A stretch of 64,000 nucleotides of DNA from Pyrus communis (Eukaryota > Streptophyta > Magnoliopsida > Rosales > Rosaceae). Shown piece after piece: positions 1 through 9,967 of this stretch. Made by a program: the position numbers and the translations under genes. A model generated the notes under the pieces. The model ran no database searches, was not told where the DNA came from, and saw only the letters and a list, made by a program, of their open reading frames with translations. The stretch spans positions 744,001 through 808,000 of the forward strand of contig NW_026908883.1 in assembly GCF_963583255.1 (NCBI RefSeq), given 5' to 3'. Position 1 is the first letter of the stretch, and the number at the start of each line of letters is the position of its first letter.

Positions 1-237
1 CAGATTTGAGTGTGTTTGTGTTGTTTTGAGTCTTTTGGTTTGTCTTAGTGTTTTAAAGTTTAGTTTTGCATTCTTTGAGTCTAGTATAGTGTTTCATATT
101 GTTATTTTACGTTTTTGAGTCAAATCCAAGTGGTTAACAATCCCTCCTAATCCCCGGTCCAGAACGATCCCTACTTATACTTATACTACAATTGACAAAA
201 AGAGGGTTTAATTTGTGTGCGTATAAATCTCGCATCA
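1..237 (+). mobile_element. 3' end of a plus-strand Athila-like LTR (truncated by window start)
   Basis: Contains the conserved LTR tail shared by all elements here: a T-rich stretch, CTAATCCCCGG, GAACGATCCC, the AAGAGGGTTTAATTTG block and the terminal CGCATCA. It is followed not by a primer-binding site but by minus-strand LTR sequence, so it is a solo LTR or the 3' LTR of an element inserted into an older minus LTR. The left half is outside the window, so the target duplication cannot be checked. Confidence 0.85.
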
Positions 238-1276
238 GAACTCACGGCAAGGATGATTTCTGGTGGTGAATGGGTGTATGTTTGAATGATTAAAGGGACA
301 TGTGGGTTGGAAATCATGAAGGAAATGCATGTGAGTGACAACTAGATATGTTGATGAATGCATGTGGAATGTTTGTGGTGAGTGAATGTGCACGGCAATG
401 AGTGAATGTGGTGGTGAATGTGGCTGATTTGATTTATGGAAGATGCATGTGGATTAAAGGTGAGTGAATGATTATGGAATGCAATCTGAAATGGGAGATG
501 GAATGGGATGCACGGCAATGATGGGTTGTTTTGTGTTGGTGGATGATTAAAAGTGCATGTGGGTGAATGTGTGGCTGCATGGGTGAATGATTATAAATGC
601 ATGTGAATTGTGGCTGGAATGAAGGTGTTTTGCATGTGAATTAAAGAGTAAATGCATGTGAATTAATGAGTGAATGCATGTGCAATGACAGCTAGGTTGA
701 ATATGCATGTGGAATGGCTGATTTATTTGAAGATGCATGTGCAATGAAGTGGAATGACAGCTAGGTTATGATGATGAATGCATGTGGCTGATTTATTTGA
801 AGATGCATGTGCAATGAAGTGGAATGACAGCTAGGTTATGATGATGAATGCATGTGGCTGATTTAATTGAATAGGAAAGCATGTGGATTTAATGGTTTAA
901 AGGGTGAATGCATGTGGATGCATGTGTTGATGAATGGGATTGTGGAGATGCACGGTTTTGGGAGAGAATGGTGTGAATGCATGGCATGATTGGGATTAGG
1001 AAAGGTTTAAATGTCCTAAAACTAAAGGGAACAAGGTTCCAACACTTTGGTCTTCAATTAGGTCTTCAATTTCGTCCAACACTTTGGCTCCAAGCATAAG
1101 CTATCCATCCTTAGCCCAAAAGTGCTCCAAAAGTCTCCAAAATGCATCTTTTTGCTCCTTTAGCCCTTTGGACCTACAAACACACGAAAATAGCTTAAAG
1201 TACTAAAATAACTAAAGAAACATAACGTAAATGCACGAGAACAAGCCATTTAAGTCGCATGAATATGCTCCTATCA
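238..1276 (-). mobile_element. 5' half of a minus-strand Athila-like LTR
   Basis: On the minus strand this begins TGATAGGAGCATATT at 1276 and continues into the CATGCA-rich U3 region typical of the LTR family also seen at 9968, 14465, 29582 and 49578. Its 3' half lies left of the window because the LTR ending at 237 was inserted into it. The short reading frames rich in His, Met and Ser here are composition artefacts of the CATGCA repeats. Confidence 0.85.
719..858. repeat. 70-bp tandem duplication in LTR U3
   Basis: Two adjacent 70-bp copies, 719-788 and 789-858, are identical by eye and each contains GACAGCTAGGTTATGATG. They lie in the CATGCA-rich part of the minus LTR. Recent replication slippage or unequal exchange is the simplest cause. 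Confidence 0.9.
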
Positions 1277-1671
1277 TTTAGGTCCCAATCTGATTTGGAT
1301 AGGATAGAATAGGATAATGTTAGAGATAGGATAGGATAAGGTTTCTAGGATAGGATAAGATAAGGTTGGATAAGGTTCCTTGTTTCTTGCTTCTTCCTTA
1401 TCTTCATTGTATTAGGACTTCTTCCACCAGATTTGTAGCCTTTCCTAACTCTTCTAGTCTTCAATTTCGTCCATCCTCTTTGCTCCATGGTTAAGCTATC
1501 CAATCCATGCCCAAAAATGCTCCAAATAGCCTCAAAATGCACTTTATTGCTCCCTTTGCCATTAGAACCTAAAAACACACGAAAATACTTTAAAAGACTA
1601 AAACAACTATGAATTAATAACATAAATGCATGAAAACAAGCTAAGTAAGTTGCCTAAATATGCTCCTATCA
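1277..1671 (-). mobile_element. 5' end of a minus-strand LTR, Ath-2/Ath-3 LTR family
   Basis: Minus strand starts TGATAGGAGCATATTTAGGCG at 1671 and continues into the AAGGATAAG-rich block that is also found, in plus orientation, at 29440-29580 and 31549-31660. It is cut at 1277 where the preceding minus LTR joins. The block at 1277-1380 is a near reverse complement of 1672-1770, because this LTR was inserted into a plus-strand LTR of the same family. Confidence 0.8.
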
Positions 1672-2436
1672 CTTATCCAACCTTATCTTATCCTATGCTA
1701 GAAACCTTATCCTTTCCTAACTCTAACATTATCCTATCTTATCCTATCCAAATTAGGTTATGACTTAAACCTAGCTAATTAGAGGGAATTAATTACACAT
1801 TTAAACACCTATTTCAGTTTCTAGAAGCCGTATCCATTTGAATGCCGCATGAACAGCATTCCTTGAAGGTTTAGGAATTGCAATCCTTCTCCTACACTTA
1901 TATCATATATTCTTGTCCCTTTAGGTTTAGGAATCTGCCCTAAACATTCCTTCTAGAATTCCCTAAATCCTAGCCACACTACCTATTCCATTTCCCATTT
2001 GGTTTCTGCCTTGAATTAACCCTTTTTCAATGGGATTGTGCAATCCTTCTCCTTCACTAAGTGTGCCTAATTAGCGTATATAAACAGCCCTATGCCGCAC
2101 CATTCATTCATCCACTCACTCATTCATTCATTCATACTTTCTTCCATCAAACACCACAATCCATTCTAAACCACCCTAGTGCCGCAAGCAAGGAAGCAAG
2201 GAGAGGAGGACTTGTGCAATCTGCCATCCAAGGGAGTGCCGTGCATGCCATTGGAGTGTGGAGCGTTTTCTTGGTGCTTTCTATCTTTAGTCTTAGTTCA
2301 ATGTTTAAATTTAATTATCTTTGTTTTGCGAACATGAGGAACTAACTTCTTTTTAGTTAGAGGAGAATTTGAAGCCATGATTATATGTTTTATATGAATT
2401 GATTACATCCGGTTATTATTTCTTAAGGCATGAATG
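1672..2436 (+). mobile_element. Ath-2 5' LTR, left part
   Basis: Plus-strand LTR of the same family as 29296-33220. It holds CTTATCC-type repeats, a TATA box at 2077-2084 and the start of the transcribed region. It is interrupted at 2436/2437 by Ath-1 and resumes at 25883; the 5-bp duplication GAATG (2432-2436 and 25878-25882) proves the continuity. The extreme 5' end is lost to the minus LTR at 1671. Confidence 0.88.
2077..2084 (+). promoter_or_regulatory. TATA box of the Ath-2 LTR
   Basis: TATATAAA, followed by a C-rich, CATTCATTC-type leader as in the other LTRs here. The same position in the Ath-3 LTR (about 32012) has TATATAAA too. Confidence 0.6.
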
Positions 2437-2734
2437 TGATAGGAGCATTTTTATGCGACTTAATTGGCTTGTTCTCATGCATTTATGTTGTTTTTCCTTA
2501 GTTAGTTTAAGTGTTTAAAGTCATTTTCGTGCAATTTCAGGTTTTAGTGTCAAAGTATGCAAAAAGAAGCAATTTGGAGCATTCTAGAGCATTTTTGGGC
2601 CAAGATTGGATAGTGCAAGCATGGAGGCATGAGGATGGACGAATTTGAAGGCTTGAATTCAGTTAGGGAGCTGCAAGGGGGCCTAAAAAAAACCTTATTT
2701 CTAGAAGGCTTTATCTATTCACACATGGTGCCTA

Positions 2735-2975
2735 ATTTCTAGCTTGTCTCCTAGCCGTCCTAGCTTGTCTCCTAGCCGTCCTAGCTTGTCACTAGCCGTC
2801 CTAGCTTGTCTCCTAGCCGTCCTAGCTTGTCTCCTAGCCGTCCTAGCTTGTCACTAGCCGTCCTACCTTGTCTACTAGCCGTCCTACCTTGTCACTAGCC
2901 GTCCTACCTTGTCTCCTAGCCGTCACTAGCCGTCCTACCTTGTCTCCTAGCCGTCCTATCTTGTCTCCTACCTTG
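2735..2975 (+). repeat. 20-21 bp minisatellite in Ath-1 5' LTR
   Basis: Alternating units CCTAGCTTGTCTCCTAGCCGT and a one-codon-shorter form with CACTAGCC, drifting to CCTACCTTGTC towards the right. The same array with different copy number occurs at 17052-17250, 24142-24410, 55165-55395 and 59490-59695. Confidence 0.92.
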
Positions 2976-3073
2976 TCCAAGCTACACACATATATCCTTT
3001 AAGTGTTTCATGTATAGAATTTCTGGTACAAAAACCTTTTGGTTTCAACTAAGTTCAAAACCTTTCCTAGCCC

Positions 3074-3081
3074 TATAAATA
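3074..3081 (+). promoter_or_regulatory. TATA box of Ath-1 5' LTR
   Basis: TATAAATA in the context GCCCTATAAATAAGG, conserved in the 3' LTR and in both dAth LTRs. Confidence 0.7.
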
Positions 3082-4171
3082 AGGCTTTGCAGCAAGGCAC
3101 TAGGGGGATCACTCATTCACCCAATTTTCATCCATTCATCTAGCCACACCACTCTACACATCCTAAAATCCTAGAAACACAATTCCAGCCAAACACTACA
3201 CCTTGCCGTGCCTATCCTCCATCCAATTCCATAATCCCTGATCCTAAAATACATCCCAACCATCCCATCCACCTTTGTGCCGTAGCAAGGAGAAAGAAGG
3301 AAAGACTCTTGGATGCTCAAGCTTCGTCGTTGGTGCATTCTAGGTGTAATTCGTTTTATGATTTCAATGTTTAATTTATTTTCCTTTCATTTTGCTATGA
3401 ACATGAGTGGCTAAACCCCTATTCGTTAGGGGTGATTTCGAAGCCATAACTATGTGTGCAAGTTGATTTGATAAATTCCAGTTATGAGTTCTTGAATCGT
3501 GAATGCAATTGGCTTAACTGTGCGAGTAATAACGTATTTGTGTTTGTTAATTAGGGGTCGACACTTAATTGGCTTGCATGAATATGATGCTAGAATATAA
3601 GTTTGTTTCACATAATTGTCACACACTTATATTCACAAGTAGTGAAGGTTGCTAGTCACAATCGCGTTAAGTTCAATTCCTAGCATAAGTGTCATGATGT
3701 CATAGTCACAAGTGCTTTGTCAATGCTTATAGTTTTCATTGAACGTAATGATCTTTGATTGTATCTTTATTATGATGTCATGTAAGGAACTTTTGAAGAA
3801 TACTTTGGGTTGTCGTATGATGTCATCCAATTCAATAACACAAGGAAAACTTGAGAATTAACTAAGTGATGTCACGGTTAATTTGGGGCATTGTCATTCA
3901 TAATTCTATGAAGGAATAACTAGAAATCGAGTCATTTGCATACTTGTCATGTGTGGAGAAAGAACCCCTAACTAGTCCGTCATCCATTAAAAACCCCAAA
4001 AACGTTTCAAAATCAGTTTTACTTTGCAATCTGTTTTCTCAACTTTAATTTCGTCCAAATCAAATCCCCCTTTACTTTGAAGTCTCAATTTAGTTAGAAA
4101 TTGTTTTGGTTCATGTTTTTAAGTGTTTTGAGTCAAGTTTTCAACCAATTTCGTCCAAATTAGTGTAGGTG

Positions 4172-4211
4172 CTCAAAACTGCCCAGAAAGTGGTTTTTAG
4201 GCAGTTTTGAG
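4172..4211 (+). promoter_or_regulatory. U5 hairpin
   Basis: Perfect 12-bp stem CTCAAAACTGCC / GGCAGTTTTGAG around a 16-nt loop containing CAGAAAGTG. It recurs at 25610-25649, 16484-16523, 16672-16711 and elsewhere; in the other LTR family an A-T pair in the stem is replaced by T-A (31276-31315). Confidence 0.7.
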
Positions 4212-4445
4212 TCTTCTAGTTGCTGTTTTGAGTTTTTGTTTTGTTTTAGTGTTTTAACTTTGGTTTTTCATTCTTTGAGTCCAAATTAGTGTTTTTAACT
4301 TTGTTTTGGAGTTCTTAGGTCAGTTTTCAAGAGTTTAGCAATCCCTCCTAATCCCCGGTTTTGAACGATCCCTACTTACATACTTTGCTACAATTGTCAG
4401 AAGAGGGTTTAATTTGTGTGCTTAATATATTTCGCATCAAATTTT

Positions 4446-4463
4446 TGGCGCCGTTGCCGGGGA
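4446..4463 (+). other. Ath-1 primer-binding site (tRNA-Asp)
   Basis: TGGCGCCGTTGCCGGGGA is complementary to the 3' 18 nt, including CCA, of plant tRNA-Asp(GUC). It begins six bases after the LTR end. Confidence 0.92.
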
Positions 4464-4579
4464 TTCGCAACTTTGCTAAATCCCTTGGATTGTTTTTGTT
4501 TCATTTATTTCACTTTGTTTCTGATTTTGTTGTAGTTTCTGACGTATTTTTGTTTCTTGTTTTTTTTAGGTACTAGTGC

Positions 4580-7405
4580 ATGACGCGGAGTTCTCAAACT
4601 GTGCATGCACATATCTTAGACTTTAACGACGATTTTGAACGTGATTTGAGAAGAAAGAGGAGGCATCCCGAACGTAGTGAACCTAGTTCAAGTTCAGAGG
4701 CCGAATCTGAGTTTGAAGAAGTGGAAGAAGAAGTTATGGCAGCGGACAATCGGACCATTAAAGAGCTTTCGGCCTCAGGGTTGGCCAATGCCGCACCATT
4801 ATGCATTCAATACCCCGCGGCTGCCCAAGGCAAGACCGATGAATTCAAGTTGAAGTCAAGCTTGTTGCACCACATTCCTAAATACCATGGGCTTTCCATG
4901 GAAGATCCAAACAAGCATCTTAAAGAGTTTGAAGTAGTTTGTTCAAGCATGACTCCCGTCAATGTTGACGGAAGTATTTTGAAGATGAAAGCTTTTCCGT
5001 TCTCTTTAATGGATAAAGCTAAGGATTGGCTATACGAGTTGGCTCCTGGCACTGTCACTTCATGGGAGAGTATGAAAAGAGCGTTTTTGGAGAAGTTTTT
5101 CCCAACTTCTCGCATCATTCTTCTTCGTAAAAAATTAAGTGGAATTCAACAAGATGAAGGTGAGTCTTTTCCTACATACTATGAACGTTTTAAATCACTT
5201 ATTGCTTCTTGTCCACAGCATCAGATGAAGAAGGAGCTACTTTTGCAATACTTCTACGAGGGCCTCCTACCATTAGAACGTCAAATGCTCGACGCCTCGG
5301 CAGGTGGAGCATTAGTGGACAAAACACCTATGGCTGCCAAGACCTTGATTTCTAATCGAGCGTTGAACGATCAACAATACGAAGGAGTAGGCCAAAGAGG
5401 ACCCCCACGGCAACATGTTCATGAGGTAAGTTCTACTTCCGACATTAATTCACAAGTGGCTAATCTTACTTCTATTGTGTCTCAGTTGGCCGAGGGCATG
5501 AAGATGCAAGGACCAATTGTATGTGGCGTATGTTCTATGCATGGACATGCCTCTGAAAAATGTCCACAGTTGATTGAAAATGGTGGATGGGAAAGCGCCA
5601 ATGCAATTGGGTTTCAAGGCCAAAACCAACCAAGGAACGATCCTTATTCCAACACATATAATCCCGGTTGGAGAGACCACCCAAATTTCAAATGGAGGGA
5701 GCCCCAACAATCTCAAAACCAAGGAGGCTTTAGGCAACAACCCCCTGGGTTCTTTCCCAAAACCTATGGCCCACCCCAAAATCAAGCCCAATCCGGCCCA
5801 AGTGCCTCAGGTACGTCTCTTGACAATGATGCACTTCTTAAGATACTAACTAAGTTGTCTAATGGGCAGGACGATCAAGCTAAGGCTATGCAAAACCAAG
5901 ACAAAAGGGTGGATCAATTGGAGAAACAAATGGGGCAAATTGCCGAGTTTATGGGGCAGTTTCGTGAACAAGGAAAGCTCCCTAGTTCCACCGTTCCAAA
6001 TCCAAAGGGAAGCTTCGAAAGTGCAAAGGCCATAACCTTGAGAAGTGGAAAAGAGATTGGGGAAGATCCTACACCATCACAATCAGGTCCCAAAGGTGAT
6101 GAAAACTTGCAAATTGAAAAGGAAGAATCAAGCAAACCCACGGCAAAGGTGGGAGAGTCTTTGCCGCAAGTTCCTAGTGCCCCAAAACTGTCTAATTCGG
6201 CCAAAAAGGGTAAGAATGTGTCAAAATCGGTTTCTACTAATGCTTTTCCTTCGAATGCTCCTTTTCCTAGTAGGTTTATGCAAACAAGGAAGGAAGAAGC
6301 TGAAAAGGACATCCTTGAGACATTTAGGAAAGTTCAAGTGAACATACCCTTGTTGGATGCAATCAAGCAAGTCCCTAGATACGCCAAGTTTTTGAAGGAG
6401 TTGTGCACCACTAGGAAGAGGATGTCGACCAAGGAAGTGGTAAAAGTAGGTGAGAATGTGTCCGCCATCTTGCAACGCAAACTACCTCCCAAATGCAAAG
6501 ATCCGGGTAGTTTCACCATTCCTTGTGTTATAGGTAACACTAGATTTGAATCTGCCATGCTTGACTTAGGTGCTTCTATAAATGTTATGCCATATTCCAT
6601 ATATGCATCTATGAACCTAGGAGCATTGAAAAAGGATGGTGTTATCATACAATTGGCCGATAGATCTAATGCCTATCCAAAGGGAGTTTTGGAAGATGTT
6701 TTGGTGCAGGTTAATCATTTGATCTTTCCGGCAGATTTCTATGTCCTTGAGATGGATGAATCGGATCATGCACCCTCGCTGCCCATTCTACTTGGAAGGC
6801 CATTCATGAAAACGGCCCGGACTAAGATTGACGTGTTTAATGGAACTTTGTCCATGGAATTTGACGGGGAAGTTGTTAATTTCAATCTTTCCGATTCTAT
6901 TAAGTATCCTAGTGAAGATCATTCATGTTTCTCTATTGATACTGTTGACTCTTTGGCGCAGGGATACCTTGAAGATTTGAATGATGATATGTTTGAAAAA
7001 GTCATTACAAGTGGTGTAGAAGTCAAAACCAAGGGAGCAACATCCGTGCAACCCCACGGCACAAATACACTATCCTATGCCGTGCCTCCTAGTGAGGATT
7101 TTCTTGAAGTAGTTGCTGCCCTTGAGTCATCACCAATACATGATGGTAAGTTTCCTAACAAAGAGTCCATTCCCATTTCGACTAACAAGTTGCTTCCATC
7201 CATAATTCAGGCACCTATCCTTGAACTCAAACCTTTGCCAAGCCATTTGAAGTACATTTTCTTGGGAAAAAATGAGACACTGCCTGCCATCATATCATCA
7301 TCCCTCACGGCACAAGAGGAGGAAAAACTCATGCATGTGTTGAAGGAGTACAAATCTGCCCTAGGATGGACATTGGCCGATATCAAATTCTCACATATTT
7401 CTTGA
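4580..7405 (+). CDS. gag-pro: Ath-1 Gag-protease polyprotein
   Basis: 941 aa. Gag forms the virus-like particle and binds element RNA; the protease cleaves the polyprotein. An acidic N-terminal region is followed by the conserved RTIKELSASG segment (about residues 56-65), the Retrotrans_gag core (about 130-250, with DWLYELAPGTV), a CCHC zinc knuckle C-x2-C-x4-H-x4-C (about 314-327), a basic/Gln-rich linker with the Athila hallmark ITLRSGKE, then the aspartic protease with active site DLGAS (about 662) and a downstream ILLGRPF flap region. The start is the ATG 116 bp after the primer-binding site, matching starts in Ath-2, Ath-3, Ath-4 and dAth. The frame is open until TGA at 7403-7405; pol continues in another frame. 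Family assignment is firm; activity is not shown. Confidence 0.93.
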   Translation: MTRSSQTVHAHILDFNDDFERDLRRKRRHPERSEPSSSSEAESEFEEVEEEVMAADNRTIKELSASGLANAAPLCIQYPAAAQGKTDEFKLKSSLLHHIPKYHGLSMEDPNKHLKEFEVVCSSMTPVNVDGSILKMKAFPFSLMDKAKDWLYELAPGTVTSWESMKRAFLEKFFPTSRIILLRKKLSGIQQDEGESFPTYYERFKSLIASCPQHQMKKELLLQYFYEGLLPLERQMLDASAGGALVDKTPMAAKTLISNRALNDQQYEGVGQRGPPRQHVHEVSSTSDINSQVANLTSIVSQLAEGMKMQGPIVCGVCSMHGHASEKCPQLIENGGWESANAIGFQGQNQPRNDPYSNTYNPGWRDHPNFKWREPQQSQNQGGFRQQPPGFFPKTYGPPQNQAQSGPSASGTSLDNDALLKILTKLSNGQDDQAKAMQNQDKRVDQLEKQMGQIAEFMGQFREQGKLPSSTVPNPKGSFESAKAITLRSGKEIGEDPTPSQSGPKGDENLQIEKEESSKPTAKVGESLPQVPSAPKLSNSAKKGKNVSKSVSTNAFPSNAPFPSRFMQTRKEEAEKDILETFRKVQVNIPLLDAIKQVPRYAKFLKELCTTRKRMSTKEVVKVGENVSAILQRKLPPKCKDPGSFTIPCVIGNTRFESAMLDLGASINVMPYSIYASMNLGALKKDGVIIQLADRSNAYPKGVLEDVLVQVNHLIFPADFYVLEMDESDHAPSLPILLGRPFMKTARTKIDVFNGTLSMEFDGEVVNFNLSDSIKYPSEDHSCFSIDTVDSLAQGYLEDLNDDMFEKVITSGVEVKTKGATSVQPHGTNTLSYAVPPSEDFLEVVAALESSPIHDGKFPNKESIPISTNKLLPSIIQAPILELKPLPSHLKYIFLGKNETLPAIISSSLTAQEEEKLMHVLKEYKSALGWTLADIKFSHIS
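5426..5485 (+). other. Intron-like segment within gag
   Basis: Starts GTAAGT after GAG and ends in a pyrimidine-rich stretch and CTCAG, with CTAAT as a possible branch site. It is 60 nt, in frame, and present with the same length at 27751-27810 (Ath-2) and 36354-36413 (Ath-3). It is also open coding sequence, so splicing would only remove 20 residues. Below usual plant intron length. Confidence 0.3.
7146..7210 (+). other. Intron-like segment in the protease-RT linker
   Basis: GGTAAGTTT donor, CTAAC branch-like motif and TAATTCAG acceptor, 65 nt. The NA-3 gag-pro remnant has a diverged segment with the same signals at 51967-52025. Ogre elements are known to splice an intron near this position; here it is only a sequence resemblance. 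Confidence 0.3.
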
Positions 7406-8162
7406 GGAGGGGACCAAACCAACTAGAGAGGCTCAACGCCGTCTTAACCCTCCAATGATGGAAGTTGTGAAAAAGGAGATAATCAAACTTCTTGATTGTG
7501 GAGTCATTTATCCTATCTCCGATAGTCGTTGGGTTTCACCTATCCAATGTGTGCCTAAGAAATCCGGAGTGACGGTTGTGGAGAATGCCGAGAATGAGCT
7601 TGTACCCATGAGAATCCAAACCGGTTGGCGTGTATGCATCGATTATAGGAAGATAAATGCCACCACAAGGAAGGACCACTTCCCATTGCCGTTCCTAGAT
7701 CAAATGTTGGAAAGGTTAGCGGGTCATTCTTTTTATTGCTTTCTTGATGGATATTCAGGTTATAATCAAATTGTCATTGCCCCGGATGATCAAGAAAAGA
7801 CCACTTTTACTTGTCCCTTTGGAACATTTGCATATCGACGCATGCCATTTGGTTTGTGCAATGCCCCTGCCACGTTTCAAAGGTGTATGGTAAGCATATT
7901 TTCTGATTATGTTGAAAGGATTATTGAGATATTCATGGATGACTTTAGTGTTTTTGGTGATTCTTTTGATAAATGCTTGGATAATCTCACTTTAATCTTG
8001 AAACGTTGTGTTGAAACAAACCTTGTTTTAAATTGGGAAAAATGCCATTTTATGGTTAAACAAGGTATTGTTTTGGGTCATATAATCTCTGAAAAAGGAA
8101 TTGAAGTTGATAAGTCTAAAGTAGATCTTGTACGCTACTTACCCCTCTCCTACTTCGGTTAG
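7396..8162 (+). pseudogene. pol: Ath-1 reverse transcriptase (frame broken from gag-pro)
   Basis: Copies element RNA into DNA. The readable frame starts just upstream of ATG 7455 and carries the Ty3/gypsy RT motifs: WVSPIQCVPKKSG, WRVCIDYRKIN, FLDGYSGYNQI, FGLCNAPATFQR and the catalytic FMDD at 7932-7943, then LGHIIS. The protein should be continuous with gag-protease, but gag-pro stops at 7405 in a different frame; the Athila residues normally found between the protease linker and LEEGTKP appear shortened there, so a small deletion caused the break. A second shift at 8142-8145 (one extra C in a C run) puts RNase H into the next frame. The pieces cannot be read as one protein without recoding. 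Confidence 0.9.
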
Positions 8163-9864
8163 AGAGGTTCGTTCTTTTCTTGGTCATGCAGGATTCTATA
8201 GACGATTTATCAAGGACTTTTCCAAGATTGCACAACCCCTATGCCGCCTCCTCCAAAAAGATGTGTCTTTTGAGTTCAACGAGGCATGCGAGAAGTCATT
8301 CAAGCATCTCAAAGAGCTCCTAACCACGGCACCCATCATAACTCCCCCGGATTGGTCCATTCCATTTGAATTGATGTGTGATGCCTCGGATTATGCACTT
8401 GGGGCTGTTTTGGGTCAAAGGAAAAATAAACAGTCACATGTTATTTATTATGCTTCCCGCACTTTAAATGATGCTCAATTGAATTATTCTACAACCGAAA
8501 AAGAACTCTTGGCGGTTGTATTTGCTTTAGATAAGTTTAGATCATATCTTATTGGCACTAAAGTAATTGTTTTCACTGACCATGCAGCCTTGAAGTATCT
8601 TTTCACCAAAAAGGAGGCCAAACCAAGGCTCATTCGTTGGATGCTCCTACTTCAAGAGTTCGATATTGAAATTAGGGACAAGAAAGGTTGTGAAAACGTG
8701 GTGGCTGACCACTTGAGTAGATTGGTGCGTGAAGAAGAATCCCTCCCCATTTCTGAGACGTTTCCGGATGAACAACTTCTGTCCATTGAGGTAAGTACCC
8801 CTTGGTATGCCGATTTGGTCAATTTCTTGGTGACTAAGCAAGTTCCTAACACCCTAAGCAAGGTCCAACGTGATAAATTGATACATGATGCAAGATTTTA
8901 TGTGTGGGATGATCCATATCTATGGAAATATTGCCCAGATCAGATTATTAGAAGATGTGTGCCAACTTCTGATTTTAACTCAATTCTAGCATTTTGTCAT
9001 TCTTATGCATGTGGAGGCCATTTTGGTACCCAAAGGACAGCTCGTAAAGTGTTAGAATCTGGTTTTTATTGGCCTACATTGTTCAAAGATGCTAGAATGT
9101 TTTGCTTAACATGTGATAGATGTCAAAGAACAGGTTCTATTGGTGCAAAAGACCAAATGCCGCAAACACCCATCTTCAATGTTGAAATCTTTGATGTTTG
9201 GGGTATTGATTTCATGGGTCCTTTTCCTTCTTCATTTGGTTTCACTTATATTTTTCTTGCGATTGATTATGTTTCTAAATGGGTAGAAGCAAAAGCTACC
9301 CGTACTAACGATTCTAGAGTGGTTTCAGATTTCATCAAGACTAACATTTTCTCTAGATTTGGGATGCCGCGGGTATTTATAGGTGATGGAGGTTCACATT
9401 TCTGCAATAGGACCATTGAGGCACTCTTCAAGAAGTACAATGTCAAGCATAAGGTTTCAACACCTTATCACCCACAAACAAGTGGCCAAGCCGAAGTATC
9501 AAATAGAGAGGTCAAGCAAATCTTGGAGAAGACCGTGGGGCCTAACCGGAAGGATTGGAGCATGCGTTTAGACGATGCACTATGGGCATATCGCACTGCC
9601 TACAAAACACCCCTAGGGATGTCTCCATTTCGGCTAGTTTATGGAAAACCTTGTCACTTACCTGTGGAGCTAGAGCATAAGGCACATTGGGCCATCAAAA
9701 CGTTCAATTTGGACTTAGATGCTGCTGGAATACATCGGAAGCTCCAATTGAATGAGCTTAAGGAACTAAGGAATGAAGCCTACGAGAATGCCCGCATTTA
9801 CAAGAAAAAGACGAAGGCGTTTCATGACAAGATGATTAGGGGCAAAACCTTCACAATTGGGTAG
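8128..9864 (+). pseudogene. pol: Ath-1 RNase H and integrase (tail interrupted)
   Basis: Continues the RT connection domain ([13 protein letters not shown]), then RNase H with acidic residues in [25 protein letters not shown] and VVADHLSRL. The integrase has an HHCC zinc-binding segment (about 8995-9140) and a DDE core: Asp codon 9208, Asp codon 9385 in the GDGGSHF motif, Glu codon 9493, giving the D-35-E spacing. The frame ends at TAG 9862-9864 where relatives have Gln (a CAG to TAG change, as expected from cytosine deamination); in-frame integrase C-terminal sequence continues to 9967 before S1. The catalytic residues are all present, so truncation of the C-terminal domain and the upstream frameshifts are the only obvious lesions. 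Confidence 0.92.
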
Positions 9865-9967
9865 AAAGTTTTACTTTTTAATTCTCGTCTACGTTTATTT
9901 CCCGGAAAGTTACGTTCTAAATGGATTGGACCTTTTGTTGTTACTAATGTTTTTCCACATGGTGCAG
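9865..9967 (+). pseudogene. pol: Ath-1 integrase C-terminal segment, before S1
   Basis: In frame after the [19 protein letters not shown], then [17 protein letters not shown], the usual GPY/F-type end of Athila integrase. Interrupted at 9967 by solo LTR S1. Confidence 0.85.

Larger units (their letters stand above)
2437..4439 (+). repeat. Ath-1 5' LTR
   Basis: 2,003 bp from TGATAGGAGC to CGCATCA. U3 contains the minisatellite at 2735-2975 instead of CATGCA clusters. TATA box at 3074-3081. U5 holds the hairpin at 4172-4211 and the CTAATCCCCGG block. The transcription start probably lies about 25-35 bp after the TATA box; this is inferred only. Confidence 0.95.

Noticed and set aside
1277..1770. 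Large inverted repeat suggesting a foldback transposon
   Set aside because: It is explained by one LTR inserted in reverse into another LTR of the same family.
2735..2975. CRISPR-like array of short repeats
   Set aside because: Units are contiguous without unique spacers, and the setting is a plant LTR; it is a minisatellite.
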